A stretch of DNA of 64,000 nt from Ligula intestinalis (GCA_036362985.1 JAYGXS010000007.1:15659450-15723449), one strand, 5' to 3'. Numbered from the stretch's first letter, positions 13,180-23,480 are shown. Numbers and translations: made by a program. Notes: generated by a model from the sequence alone, not told the origin.

Positions 13180-14934
13180 AATTTAACGAAAAAAAGCCGG
13201 CGCCATGCAAACATAATGCGGTGAACAGAAAAGAAATAGTAATTCTGGAAGACAGTCCGCTGCAGTAAAGATTCCGCGAGGTGATAAGTCGACTGTGTCA
13301 GCCAGCCAGAGTATATGTAACTATCGAACTGAAAAAAACGTCTAGAAAACAACTTTTTTGACAAGGAATGTAACTCATCTAAGGAAATAGAACAAACATT
13401 GCAGACCCATGTAGTCGAGCGGAGATTAGCATCTTGAAGGCTCGATCCGAACTCTCCTCTCGCAGAGCAGAGGTAAGCGATGGCTACGCTTTGGTTATCA
13501 GATAGCATGACTTCTATATCGCGGCAACTCCAGGACGGGACACCTTTTACTCAGGGCGCAATATAAGGATGCCAGCTCAATCGGCAGGCAGTTTGATCAG
13601 TTTGCAGCTGGTAAAGTCCTGCATACACAAAGACAAGGACAAAAATGCCACACAGGACTTGAGAACTCCGTGCAGATATGGCCTGACGACGAACTCAATC
13701 ACAGAGTGCGGTAGGGAGTCATCAGATAGAAAAAATCCAACAGAGGCCCATCCATCGTACAGCAATGAAGTAATTCATAACGCCTACAATTTTCAACGCC
13801 GTTAAACATCAACCAAAAGGCCAAAAGAGCGAAAAAAGAGCAAACTCAAATGATGCAAAGCCGAGTAGGTCGAACGCCACGTGCCCTTCTGTTTGGCTTT
13901 ATGTCTGTAATGCCTTGAAAATGGTGATCTAACCAAGCTATCTTAAATATCAGCACTTCAAAGATTTTTCCAGTGAGCTCCCTTTTTTCGAACTGTTACA
14001 TTTAGCACGGGGCGTATCATCATATCGCAAACTAATTACTCGTCATGATTTCGTCAATGTATTTTAGCCTCTGCGGATGCATGCTGTAATAAATCTTAGT
14101 TTTGCTTCTCTGTTTCTCTAAAGCCACATGAGTAGGGTGTGTTTAGACAATTGCTAAGCAAGCTGAAACAAATAGTTCTTGTTTATTATGTGGAATAAAA
14201 CTTGAAAATTTCATTTGTTTACTACCTCAAATATAGTTTCTGGATTGGAATATACATATCCATAATAACACAAAATAACATTTCCGGCAAATAAAAATGA
14301 CACTGAAATGGCCGTTTCTGCCCAATTAGCCATAATAATCCAGCCATACCCAAACCCGGGTGCTGCAACCCTTGAGGCTGTAACTCGTGGCGTGTTGATA
14401 AGAAGCAAAACGACATAAGTCTTGAGACTCGAGCTATTTTGCTAGTCCATTTTGCGGGGCATACTCACGATTGTGCGGCAACAGGTGCGGCTCAACAGTG
14501 AAACCCAAGGCACAATCGCGACGAGTGTGTGAGTATCCCTCTATTATTAAAAATGAAATTTGGAAAAGACTGTAGGGGCATATTTTGCCATATGCATGAC
14601 TCTTATGTATTTGCACTGCAAATATTTCGACTAAAACTGGCTCACACAGAAGTTCAAATATTGTCGCATATTTTAAGTTTATTAAATGGTTGCCAACGAG
14701 TAAACATAATCTGATAGTTCCAAGGAAATGCATCCTTTGTGAAAATGAGTAAATTTATTCAGTAAATCATTGACGCTTGATTCACTCAATAAATTAACTC
14801 ATCTTCCCAAGGAACGCCTTTCCTTGAAATTACATTTCTTGGGATGCCTGCCTGCCAGTTTACAAGAAATAACCTGATAAATATATGCAAATAATAAAGG
14901 AAAAAGTTCGTGTTCCAGGTATTTGCATGGGTAA
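13180..14934. other. NIM1K intron, nothing firmly recognised
   Basis: Bases 13180-13920 are GC-richer and may continue the PLE remnant that precedes the mariner element, but I found no convincing linker or GIY-YIG motif. Bases 13920-14934 are AT-rich. Short ORFs at 14211-14416 and 14434-14733 look like chance. Confidence 0.4.
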
Positions 14935-14978
14935 AGAAGAAAGACGGTCAAGCACCGGATCTATTTGTTTATTAATAT

Positions 14979-15015
14979 GAGCTTTCGAACTCTTACAGAA
15001 GTTCATCGTCAGAGA
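14979..15015 (-). ncRNA. Hammerhead-ribozyme-like motif in PLE terminal repeat
   Basis: Reading the minus strand, CTGACGA (15006-15012) fits the CUGANGA core. It is followed by a 6-bp stem II (GAACTT/GAGTTC, one G.U pair, loop CTGTAA), then GAAA and GCTC (14979-14986). GAAAGCTC supplies a self-complementary AGCT stem III and a CUC cleavage triplet, the minimal stem III expected of hammerheads that act as dimers. Stem II differs from the copy at 19661 at two pairs, and both versions still pair. All core bases are intact. Activity is inferred, not shown. Confidence 0.66.
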
Positions 15016-15139
15016 TATGAAGCAGCAATAAACGTGGGGCTAGTTATAGCGTGTGCCAAAAACAGTTAAAGTTTGAACGTGAAGAAAATTTATAAGTGTC
15101 TAGCGTGGGCGCCGATTGACCACTGCGGACAATGTCAGC

Positions 15140-15149
15140 CTGCGTAAGT
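15140..15149. repeat. Target-site duplication, left copy (with 18671-18680)
   Basis: The ten bases CTGCGTAAGT occur here and again at 18671-18680, exactly at the two ends of the Jockey-like LINE. The outer flanks continue into PLE sequence on both sides. The perfect match suggests that this insertion is younger than most in the window. Confidence 0.85.
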
Positions 15150-15174
15150 TGGTTGGTTGGTAGCCCATGTTGGA

Positions 15175-15936
15175 TCAAGGTTTCCCGCTAGAGTCCAAAC
15201 TGGGTGCGGTTGGGAGGCGGAGAAAACCCGCGACCTCGGCCGGCTTGAACCAAAGGTCCTCAGGGGTGACTTGGGTGCCTGGCCGGGAACTGCAGACGAA
15301 GAGGTGACGGCAGTCATGCGGCGAGACGCCGCAGTCGGGACGGCTGTCAGGTATAGAAGGGTCCAGCCGGTGTTGGTACTCGCGAAGGAGTATGCAGTGG
15401 CCGCTGCGAAGCTGCGCCAGGGTACAACGTGTTACCCGTGGGAGATGACGTTCCGAGGTGGCAAACGGAGGTGGATAGTCACCCAGGAGGACCGGGGAAT
15501 GGTAGCTGGATATTGCGTCCACAACTGCTCTCTGGTGAAGGCGCTGGTAGCCTGTCCTGATGACGGAGCTATCAACGGGTAGGTCTGAGAGAGGCGAGGC
15601 GACAGCTGCCTTGTGGAGACCTCGGATAGACGTCCGAACGTTACTACTTGGCTCGAGGGCGTTGCAACGATGGTGGCTCGGATGGCCAGGTTGTGAACAG
15701 GTCCACCAGAACTGCTGGCCGAGGAGTTTGTTATGTGCGGCGACCGGCAGGACAGAAACCTCCGCATGAAGATAATCGATGGGCGAAATTTTACAGCAGC
15801 CCATGATCGTGCGGAGGGCACCATTCTGTGCTGACTGAAGGCGGCGGAGGCTGGTGGAGCTGATTGTGGGAGATCAGATTGATGCCGCATAGGTGAGATG
15901 CGGCTTGGTCGTTGCATTGAATGTAGTCGTCAGCAA
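15175..15936 (-). pseudogene. C-terminal region of the LINE ORF2
   Basis: After the RT stop, the minus strand continues through short frame changes into RRLQSAQNGALRTIMGCCKI, typical of the region after LINE RT domains, then a 209-codon frame ending near 15175. Near the end the text PDCGVSPHDCRHLFVCSSRP matches a Cys/His zinc-knuckle-like motif (CxxC..H....H/C) common at Jockey and R1 C-termini; one Cys (S.PDC) seems altered. It belongs to the same broken ORF as 15937-16990. Confidence 0.72.
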
Positions 15937-16990
15937 CTATTTCGCGCAGCCCCAGGAAGTGCCCGCGAGAGCCTTGAGGACCTTGGTGCACCTGTTCACT
16001 TTGCTTACGACATCCCTCGCATGGTCTGCGAACGTGAAGAGCGGATCTAAACGGACGCCGAGGAGCTTGGGCTTTCGGACCAGCGGTACAGTCTCCCCGT
16101 TGACGATGGTATCCAGATGGCGATTGAACTCCTTCGGATCCAGCGTGAAAACAGTGACGGACGACTTGGCAGCCGAGATGGACATCCCGCGCTGAGTGAG
16201 GTTGTCCACAATGTTAGGCATCAATTTCGAGAGGACCTGTGCAGCCTGATCAATGTTATGGTGCTGGCAGAAGATGGTGACATCATCCGCGTATGATACC
16301 ACTTTGGCGAGTGCCGGAGGGAGTGGGAGTTCCCGCATGTAAATGTTGAACAGCGTCGGGTTGAGCACAGAGCCTTGAGGAACACTGCAGGTCTGCTTAT
16401 GGGGCTTGGAGAGAGTGCCGCGGAAAAGGACACGATCGTGGCGGCCACGGATGTAAGCCGCCAACCATGGGATCAGGCCAGTCTGGACGTTCAGAGAGAC
16501 CAAGTCCTGCGGGAGCTGATCGTGGCGGACGCAGTCAAAGGCTCGCGACAGATCAATTGAGACAGCCACGGTCCGCGAAGCGGGCTTCTGTTGATTGAAG
16601 TCCTCGAGGATGGCGTCGCTGAGCTCGAAAAGAGCCGTTGTCGTGCCACGATCCGACCTGAAACCATGCTGGTGGTTGGACAGATCCGCTGCAGACGTCA
16701 GAATTGGAAGGAGAAGTCGTTCCAAAATTTTCGCCAGTAGACTAAAGAGGGCGACTGGGAGATAGGACGTCGCTTGACTGCGGTCCTTGCTAGCTTTGAC
16801 CAGGTGAATGATGGTGGACTGGCGCCAGCAATCGGGGATGATTGAACTGGCCAGCGAACGATTGAAAATGGCTGCCAGGTAGGCAGCCACCTTGGAGCCG
16901 ATATGGCGCAAAGGGATAGGAGCCAGGCCATCCGTTCCTAAGGCTTTCAAGACTGTTGTTTTCCTGACGGCGGTGAAGATAGCATCGGCC
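15937..16990 (-). pseudogene. LINE reverse transcriptase domain
   Basis: The 337-codon frame 16950-15937 holds most RT motifs: KALGTDGLAPIPLRHIG, IPDCWRQSTIIHLVKASKD, QHGFRSDRGTTTALFEL, VSIDLSRAFDCVRHDQL (first catalytic Asp), SVPQGSVLNPTLFNIYM and VVSYADDVTIFCQHHN with the YADD active site. KLLGVRLDP (thumb) follows. It stops at TSWGCAK. Upstream on the same strand, 17050-17609 encodes the spacer between endonuclease and RT in two other frames. The catalytic residues are present, but frame breaks upstream disconnect the domain from the endonuclease. Confidence 0.88.
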
Positions 16991-17541
16991 GAGAAGGAAA
17001 TTTTCGGAAGCAGGGCCTTATGGAGGAGGCGAAGGAGGGGGCGCTGGCTTTAGGGACTGGGAGCCGAGCGGGGCGAGAACAGCTTGTTCATCTTCGCGGC
17101 GATCCTACCGTTGTTGGAGATGAACTTGTCGTCCCCGAAGCTAATAGACTGTTTGGGTGTGTCAGCCCGGGGCTTGGTCAAATTGCGTAGATGTTTCCAG
17201 ATGGCAGCTGCGTTGCCGCGGAAATAACAATATGCAACTTTTTCACGCCAACGTTCCAGTTTGTCGTCATTGACGGTTTTGTTTATCAAGCCCTTGAGTT
17301 TGCCAACACGCCGGTCAGTTGCTTCTCGCGCTCGGATCTCGTCTCGCTCTCGTTCCAGTTGGGAGGCTTCGCTTGGTTAGTTTGGGCGGAGTATGGGGAT
17401 GCGACCGTTCGGTATATGGTGGCCTGCTGCTGCCAGAAGCAGGTGACGAACGGCGCGCTCCGCTTTGTGGACACAGTTGGGGGGCAGTAGCTGATCGGTT
17501 TCCGCTTCGCATTCCGCGGTGAACGCTGCCCAGTCAGCTCT

Positions 17542-18327
17542 TCAGAAGTTGATGAAATGCCTGTTTGGAGCCTTGATACGGTCGGCAGAGGTGGCCAATT
17601 CGAGCACAATGGGGAGTTGATCGCTCCCTAGGCTGATTTCCGCGCTCCAGGTGGTGGAGGCTACCAGGCTGAGACTGGCAAGGGAGACATCGGGAGAGCT
17701 GGGGGCACCGTTGGGTGGGAGCCGCGTTGGGCTGTCCTCGTTGAGGACTGCGAAGGGAGCTTGCTCTAGTTCATCCGCCAGGACTTCTCTCTTGGAATCG
17801 GCCGCCAAATTGGAGCACCACAGGTCGTGATGGGCGCTAAAGTCACCTAGAACCAAACTGTCACCAGAAGGTAAGTAGGGAGCGATAGAGGCGGTGAAAC
17901 CTGGAGGACAACTGGACGTTAGAGGGATATACACGTTCACGATGGTTAGCGGCACCGGGCCAATGTTAAGAGAAATCGCTAGTATTTCCGTGAGATCAGC
18001 ACCAAGCAGAGGTAGCTGGTGATGGGCAATGGATTTGTCTACCAGGAAGGCAAAGCCTCCACCTTTGTTGTGGCCGCGGTCGCGACGGACGATCGTGTAG
18101 TCGGCACAAGACGGGATCTTAGTGGAGTTAGACCACTTTGTCTCTTGGATAGCCACCACAGCTGTGCTGTGCGAACGCATGAAGGCCAGGAGCTGGTCAA
18201 GCTTGGTAAGTAGGCCGTTGGCGTTGAACTGGAGGATCTTTAGACCAGGCGGTGAGGCAAGGTCGGGGACCAGAGGCTTTGAGTTCAGGACCGAGCGGGC
18301 TGGAGGTGTGGAGACAGGAGCGGGCAC
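17542..18327 (-). pseudogene. LINE AP-like endonuclease domain
   Basis: An open reading of 261 codons encodes a nearly complete endonuclease. LKILQFNANGL (Asn of motif I), VVAIQETKW (catalytic Glu), RRDRGHNKGGGFAFLVDKS, VNVYIP, LVLGDFSAHHDLW and GSDQLPI follow in order. Two key positions are altered: GDFNAH is GDFSAH, and the terminal SDH is SDQ, so the catalytic His is lost. The domain would nick target DNA for insertion; this copy cannot. The N-terminus before LKILQF is Pro-rich and starts in the element. Confidence 0.85.
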
Positions 18328-18670
18328 GGGATAGCTGGGACACGCGAAGGCGGGCGACCAATCGGCAGCTTTGGCGAGGCCACTGCAGCGGAGATGGCAC
18401 TAACCGTTGCAGGAGCCGCAGCGTACAGACCAGTCGCGGCGGCCCAGGCGGACTCGGCAGAACGAGCAGTATCAGAGAGGTCCAGGGTTGGCCTGAATTC
18501 CGGTGGCGAGGAGGAGGAGGAGCATCGTGGCCGGGCGGGGCTGCTCCGTCATCAAAAACACGGGTTGGGCTGAGGGGGGGGGGTTGATCCAACGTAGAAA
18601 GATGGGTGTAGCAGACCTTGGCCGCCGGGAGGGCGGATACGAACGCAGTCAAAGAAGCGTCTGCTGCGTT

Positions 18671-18680
18671 CTGCGTAAGT
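18671..18680. repeat. Target-site duplication, right copy
   Basis: CTGCGTAAGT is identical to 15140-15149. Immediately after it, PLE sequence resumes: GGGTGCGG..TGTTGGGTGGG here aligns with GGCGAGATCGG..TGTCGGGTGGG at 54320-54345 in the related PLE. Confidence 0.85.
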
Positions 18681-19520
18681 GGGTGCGGTCGATGTGTTGG
18701 GTGGGGATATTTACAAAACAACTTTTAAGTGTCATCAGGTCGTGAGGGGTAAGCAACCGCGATAAAGGGGGTGGGGGCAATTGTAGCAATATATGTTGAT
18801 TAACCGTCAGTGATTTCTACGTTCATCGGCGCATCAGCAACGAAAATGAGGCAATTATAGAGTATGTGGGCCTAATTAACTGTGACGTACGTCTGGCTGT
18901 ATTTTTACGTAATTAGGCGAGGCTCTGTACGACGGTGCCAATTAGACACATCGGTTGACTGAATTCCCGTCCGTGGATCAGATTTCGATTAATTCTCTGC
19001 TTGTCTGGTTTCCTGTGTGGGCGAGTACCTTGACGGCCAATAATTTGAACTCTTGGCCTGTTTCGTAGGTGTGAGCTGCAACTTGTGATACTTCATCGCC
19101 TCGTCGCACGGCCAACTTGTGTTCACGCATGCGCGATCCGAGCATGCGTTCAATTTGGCCTATAAAATTGCAAGGACAGCCTAGGCCTGAGATACGATAC
19201 GCTACTCCAGATTGTTCATTCGGCATAAGCCGGTCTTTTATTTTCATCACCCTACTGTGCATGGTAGCCTTGGGTCAGTGTGCAATTCCAACACCTAGTC
19301 CTGCAGCGATGCGCTCAGTCGCCTCTGAGACGTCCTTGAGGTATGACAGAGCATGTCATATCCTCGGTGGTTCTTCTGTTTGGGTCCTCCGGGGCCGAAC
19401 GAGTAGGGATTGGTTTATAAATGCTTTCGAATAACCGTTCCGCATAAATTGGTCGCGAAAATATCGGGCCTCGCCTACCCTTTCCTCCAACCTACTGCCG
19501 TGAGTCTGAATCCGATCTCG
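18681..19520 (-). pseudogene. PLE 3' part: linker and GIY-YIG endonuclease domain
   Basis: On the minus strand the linker (ERVGEARYFRDQFMRNGYSK, PRRTQTEEPPRI) is followed by frame 19262-18978: RVMKIKDRLMPNEQSGVAYR, ISGLGCPCNFIGQIERMLGS, RMREHKLAVRRGDEVSQVAA, HTYETG. GVAYRI..CNFIGQ is the PLE GIY-YIG core (usual form GVVYRI..NYIGET), with the Arg of RM-EH-L and the H-Y-TGH-like segment. Here the final H is Q. The RT domain is absent: the linker abuts an inverted copy of the terminal repeat at about 19520. Bases 18681-18960 align with 54345-54600 and are PLE 3' non-coding DNA. Confidence 0.8.
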
Positions 19521-19735
19521 CCTACTTGTGCAGGCTGACATTGTCCGCAGTGGCCAATCGGCGCCCACGCTAGACACTTATTGATTTTCTTCACGTTTAA
19601 ACTATAACTGTTTTCGGCACACGCTATAACTAGCCCCACTTTTATTGCTGCTTCATATCTCTGACGATGGACTCCTGTAAGAGTTCGAAAGCTCAGAATA
19701 ATAAACAAATCGATTCGGTGCTCGACCATCCCTAT
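19521..19735 (+). repeat. PLE terminal repeat, inverted copy (plus orientation)
   Basis: This is the reverse complement of 14935-15149, about 200 bases with high similarity. It touches the PLE linker directly on its left, where the RT should be, so the element is a truncated copy joined head-on to an inverted terminal repeat. The PLE at 54.2-56.0 kb has the same arrangement. Confidence 0.8.
19659..19697 (+). ncRNA. Hammerhead-ribozyme-like motif, inverted terminal repeat
   Basis: CTGACGA (19661-19667) is followed by stem II GGACTC/GAGTTC (six pairs with one G.U), loop CTGTAA, then GAAA and GCTC (19687-19694). The core bases fit CUGANGA...GAAA...NUH, and AGCT forms a minimal self-complementary stem III. 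Bases TCT before the core can pair with AGA after the cleavage site to begin stem I. Confidence 0.66.
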
Positions 19736-20029
19736 TCTTTACATATGCAAATGAAAATAGGGCTGCGAATACTATCAGTCCTCTTGGTCAAGACCACCAT
19801 ACCAACTTCAGTTTATGAATTTCACCGAAATTTTAATTATTTTTTACAATCAAACAAAAAACACACAGGTAAATCCAATCTGCTTCCTCCTAAGTGTGCT
19901 TGTGCACATGTAAAACGCGTCGTCAATAATGCTGAAAATTTATTCAAATACTGTATTGTATGGCTGAAATGTGTTTTTTTTAATCACGAAAATGTATTGT
20001 ACATTACTTTTTTATGACGATAGTTATCG

Positions 20030-20115
20030 TTCATGGAAATAACTAGGTTAGGACAGTTCAGCTTAGTCTCTTTGAGGGAAATGCAGGTGTGTACCTTTAA
20101 GCTCCTTATTTGTGT
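20030..20115 (-). repeat. Short 3'-end fragment of a CR1-like LINE
   Basis: TTTGAGGGAAATGCAGG..GTACCTTTAAGCTCC resembles the conserved 3' end of the CR1-like family seen at 48575-48640 (TTATTGAGGGAAATATAGG, ACCTTTGAACTCCC) and at 35628-35675. Only about 85 bases are kept, as in a heavily 5'-truncated insertion, on the minus strand. Confidence 0.5.
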
Positions 20116-20619
20116 ACATGCGTGTTGTGATATCGAACTATAGTACTTCAGCTTATTGGTGATGCCAAATGACACGCGCCAGTGGGAAGGAACAAAGGAA
20201 AAAAAGGCAGGCAGTGATGAACCTGCCTGAGGGGGCTCTACACTATTTTTAAAGGGAAGGGGACCTCAGAGATCACGGGAGCCATCACCGACGTGTGAAA
20301 GACGCGGCCAGATTCGCCCTTACTGACTGAAGATGCCACCGGCAAGGTCGAAAACGCAGAATTACCCGTCACAATCGTCGACATTCCATTGCGGATCGAA
20401 CCAAGAGGGAACGTTTAGCGGCCACATTGACTATGGTCACAAGGTGAGGTAGCTGCGATAGCTGACGGGGTTCGTCGCAGTTCGCATAAGGTCAAAGAGG
20501 GAAGATGGCAAAGACCTTCGCGTGAGTATGATGATGTGGAAGCCTAAGCGATGGATTATGCATACTGAACATATTTATAATTTAGTAGTTGATATACTTC
20601 CGATCAAAAACCGGCAAGA
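20116..20619. other. NIM1K intron, nothing recognised
   Basis: Bases 20170-20560 are GC-rich and have a repeat-like look, but I recognise no domain, RNA or terminal repeat. Confidence 0.4.
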
Positions 20620-20621
20620 CA

Positions 20622-20800
20622 GTGGCCTCGTGGCTTAATGGTTAGAACGTTTGCCTCTGACCGGCGAGACGCGAGTTCGAAACTCCAATGTGGCAGCAAT
20701 TTCAGCGGCTACACTAGAGTCGGCTAGCCCTAACTGATGACGGCCAATAAGCCAGAACTAGCTATTCTAAGGTTGCCCTACCTTTGTCAGCATACTACTA
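20622..20800 (+). repeat. tRNA-derived SINE
   Basis: Pol III promoter boxes are visible: box A TGGCTTAATGG (20631-20641) and box B GAGTTCGAAAC (20673-20683), 31 bases apart, as in a tRNA-derived head. A non-tRNA body follows, then a short CTA-rich 3' end (ACTACTACTATAATAG, about 20792-20807). The body contains CTGATGA-hairpin-AGAAC between GCTAG and CTAGC, which resembles a hammerhead with an imperfect GAAA box. Confidence 0.5.
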
Positions 20801-21119
20801 CTATAATAGTTATAATTTTCTGGGCACCAGGATGACATCGGTCGGGTGGTATTGTAGATAGCAATACTATATCGGTCCAAATTCCACTAAAAGACCTCTA
20901 GAGATTCTGACATAACAATATTCAGAAGTAGAGCATTCTAAGTTTCGACCATTCTCCTGAAGAAAAAGAACTTCCGAATGTTTTGCCTGGCATAGTTACA
21001 CATAATCTGAGAAGAAGACCTCTCGAGTTAGTTTTTATTGTAAAGTCACAGATATTTGCGGACCCAAGACAGCAGTTTTGAGCACTTTAGATGCGCAATG
21101 TTAGTATCGGCCCACCACC

Positions 21120-23480
21120 ACGTACCTCTATGGAACACAAAGATGACATAGAGGAATGAGACCCACGACAGAGCGGGACAAGTAAGTTCCGTTAGCGGTC
21201 GGTGAACGTTCATCACCTATGTGGAGATTAGGCAGCCGTGTTTCATAGGAAAGTGAGCCCTGTCCAATGACAAGGTTGCCTGGAAGACTTTGAATCTTTT
21301 CGGGGATGCTGAAGTCTTTCGGGTTCCAGGGTCTCCAAGCTTGGATAGCGGACCCCATTTGTGGCCGCACGAAGGTTCAGAAGAAGTGGTCATCAAAGGC
21401 AGAGAAGGGCTGTAGAAAACAGACATCGCAGACTTGGATAGCTTTGAACAGTGTAAGGAGGCTTTAAGTGATCCAAATTCCCAAGTCCTTCTCGGCATCC
21501 ACTACTTACAGTAGTATGTCAGTCAGCGTTTAAACCGTGAGGTTAGAAAAACTAATTTTTCCGACTCATCTAATATTGCAATCGCTCCCACTGAACGGCA
21601 AAAGCTAGTCCATTAACAATTTTTTGGAGTCGGTTAAGGATTGCCTGCAAATGTTCTTCGCCATTTGCAGAGCGGATGACGCTTCAAAGTTTAATATTAC
21701 CGGCAAGAACAGCGATATCGCAACCCAGTTTGCTGAAATAATCGTTGACATACCTAATAAACAAAACAGGGCCCAGAACGGAGTCTTGGGGGACAACATT
21801 CTCAACCGTAACCTTCGCCAACTGATTGTCACTGACATGGGCAGTATGAGGGCGGCCGATTAGGAAGTTTTGTATCCACTTTAGACGCCTACCTTTTACT
21901 CATATGCAGCTGAGTTTGTAACGAATGCGATGGTAAGGCTCGCTTTTGAAGGCCTTTTGGGAATCAGTTAAAACTGCATGCACCGTACATGCTTTATCTA
22001 TTGCCCTAGTCTGCCGTTCTGGACAGTGGAGCGAATTTGCGACGCGGAACCTACCTCTGCGCAAACCGTGTTGGAAATAGGAAAGTGGATAGTTTTGTTC
22101 TAGGAACTGCATTCGGTGTTGCTTCATAATTTTTTCCATCATTTTGCAGCAAGTTAAAGTAAGGCTGACCAGTCGATAGTTTTTGCGGAGATTCTACTTC
22201 CACCCTTATCGAGGGGTGTAATCCACGTGGATCCTCAATCGGCTGATAGACATCCAGTCTCGAAGGATGTTTGGAAAAGCAAGACATAGTTTTTTACTAA
22301 CTAATTGGTGACCTTCTTCGAGGTCCTCGCCGCTACCTCATCGGCCCCCGGCGATTAAGATCCCTTTAGCCGTACAGTGAACAGTCTCAACCATTGTATT
22401 CAATTCGAAGTCACTCGCAAGGTAGTCGTATCCCCTTTCCTTGGTGAAAACCGGCCGAAAAACTTTCGGAAGATTATCAACTTTCGCTTCGTATTCAGTA
22501 AAGTTTAAACTCTCGGCGGTTCTTGTTTCATGTACTCTGGTAACTGTAAAATAATTCTGCGTTCACAATGATAAGGTTAAGCACGTCCTCTTTGATATTC
22601 CGTCTTGTGCTGAGAATAAGGCCTTTGACCCGATTTCGGTGAATTTTATATGCACTTAGAGTTGCAGGATTCCAGTCCGTAAGCAATTTCTTCCGGAGAC
22701 ATCACTTTTTGTTTGTTAATATTTTTAAGGCCTATGTAAGCCATCGAGTACTTTTAAAAGTCAGTTTCTGGCAAACATGTGTTTTCAGCAACTCGTCATC
22801 AGGCCAAACATTTGCAGGGGAAAATGAAAGCATGGGAATATTTACGGAACCATTGAGTACTGTTGATCAACTGTTTCCTCGAAAGCGGACAGTGGTTTAC
22901 GGTGAACCTATGCAATATGTCCCAGAACGTCTCCCAGACCTCCGTAATGCCACGTGCGCTCGGCCCTCATTCGATCGAAGTTTTCTTGCCAAATATTTCT
23001 TCTGACTGGCGTTGGTCTCTCGGTTATCAAAAAAGCGGTACTTCCACAGCACGATGACATGGTAACCTTTACCTAACAGAGATAGGTATGACACTTCATC
23101 GATACTGTCCTACGATTTGGTGAGGACGAGGTCCAGGCAAGTGGGCTGTTGGCCTTTACGCTCCCTACTTAAAGCGTGAAGGGTTGCATGAGAAATAACT
23201 TAAGCGTCGTGTTCAGATGGCAATCGTCAAGGGCCAATTCTGAGTCACGTGCGTAGACCGCGCTCAAGTCAACGATAGGTTTGTCAAGGTTACCCATGAT
23301 CAGGATATCCGACGGTGTAGCAATCTTTTTTAGCTCTTCTAACGAACAAGTCTCGGCCATGGGATCCCTTCGCGAATGTTGGTATAGCGTCAGAAGGTGG
23401 ACTGTTTATTAAACCTGGTACTTGAATGGATAGGCAAATCACCTCTGAATTACACGCCTGTTTATTTGTCTTGTCCAAAA
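21120..23480 (-). mobile_element. CR1-like LINE, heavily decayed (copy A)
   Basis: Fragments in order on the minus strand belong to the same family as the better-kept copies at 35.6-38.6 and 63.0 kb. They are: endonuclease at 23480-23170 (ICLSIQVPG, DILIMGNLDKPIVDLSA for DILIMGDFNAPxIDWSA); RT at 22140-21900 (IMKQHRMQFLEQNYPLSYFQ, HGLRRGRFRVANSLHC, FQKAFKSEPYHRI for DFxKAFDxVPHHRL); text like VPQDSVLGPVLF near 21800; and C-terminal text at 21450-21200 (RPQMGSAIQAWRPW, LVIGQGSLSYETRLPNL). There are many stops and shifts. It was an old insertion in the NIM1K intron. Confidence 0.78.

Larger units (their letters stand above)
14935..15149 (-). repeat. PLE terminal repeat (pLTR-like), minus orientation
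   Basis: About 200 bases here are the reverse complement of 19521-19735 with few differences; shared blocks include CATCGTCAGAGATATGAAGC, GGGGCTAGTTATAGCGTGTG and CACTGCGGACAATGTCAGCC. It is the 3' terminal repeat of the PLE whose GIY-YIG domain lies at 18960-19520, now 3.5 kb away because a LINE inserted at 15149/15150. The same repeat family flanks the PLE at 54.2-56.0 kb. It contains a hammerhead-like motif on the minus strand (14979-15015). Confidence 0.8.
15150..18670 (-). mobile_element. Jockey/R1-like non-LTR retrotransposon, 3.5 kb
   Basis: A LINE on the minus strand has its 5' end at 18670 and its 3' end at 15150. On that strand the 3' end is a short tail of CCAA repeats rather than poly(A). 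It encodes an AP endonuclease, a spacer, an RT and a C-terminal Cys/His region. Only about 350 bases, coding a Pro-rich stretch, precede the endonuclease, so ORF1 (gag) is missing by 5' truncation or because the family lacks it. Composition is clearly GC-richer than the intron. It is flanked by perfect 10-bp duplications and sits inside a PLE terminal repeat. Several stops and frame changes make it inactive. Confidence 0.86.

Noticed and set aside
13146..13508. 120-codon minus-strand ORF
   Set aside because: It runs into the right inverted repeat of the mariner-type element, so it cannot be an intact gene; no motif seen.
13681..13735. CTGACGA followed by a stem as another hammerhead (downstream of the PLE fragment at 12.3 kb)
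   Set aside because: No GAAA box follows the stem; only the core heptamer fits.
15157..15582. 141-codon plus-strand ORF
   Set aside because: Antisense shadow of the Jockey-like LINE C-terminal region; the minus strand has the recognisable motifs.
18252..18587. 111-codon Gly/Arg-rich plus-strand ORF
   Set aside because: Antisense of the GC-rich 5' part of the LINE; composition explains the open frame.
20622..20700. Functional tRNA gene
   Set aside because: D-stem and acceptor stem do not pair properly and a SINE body follows.
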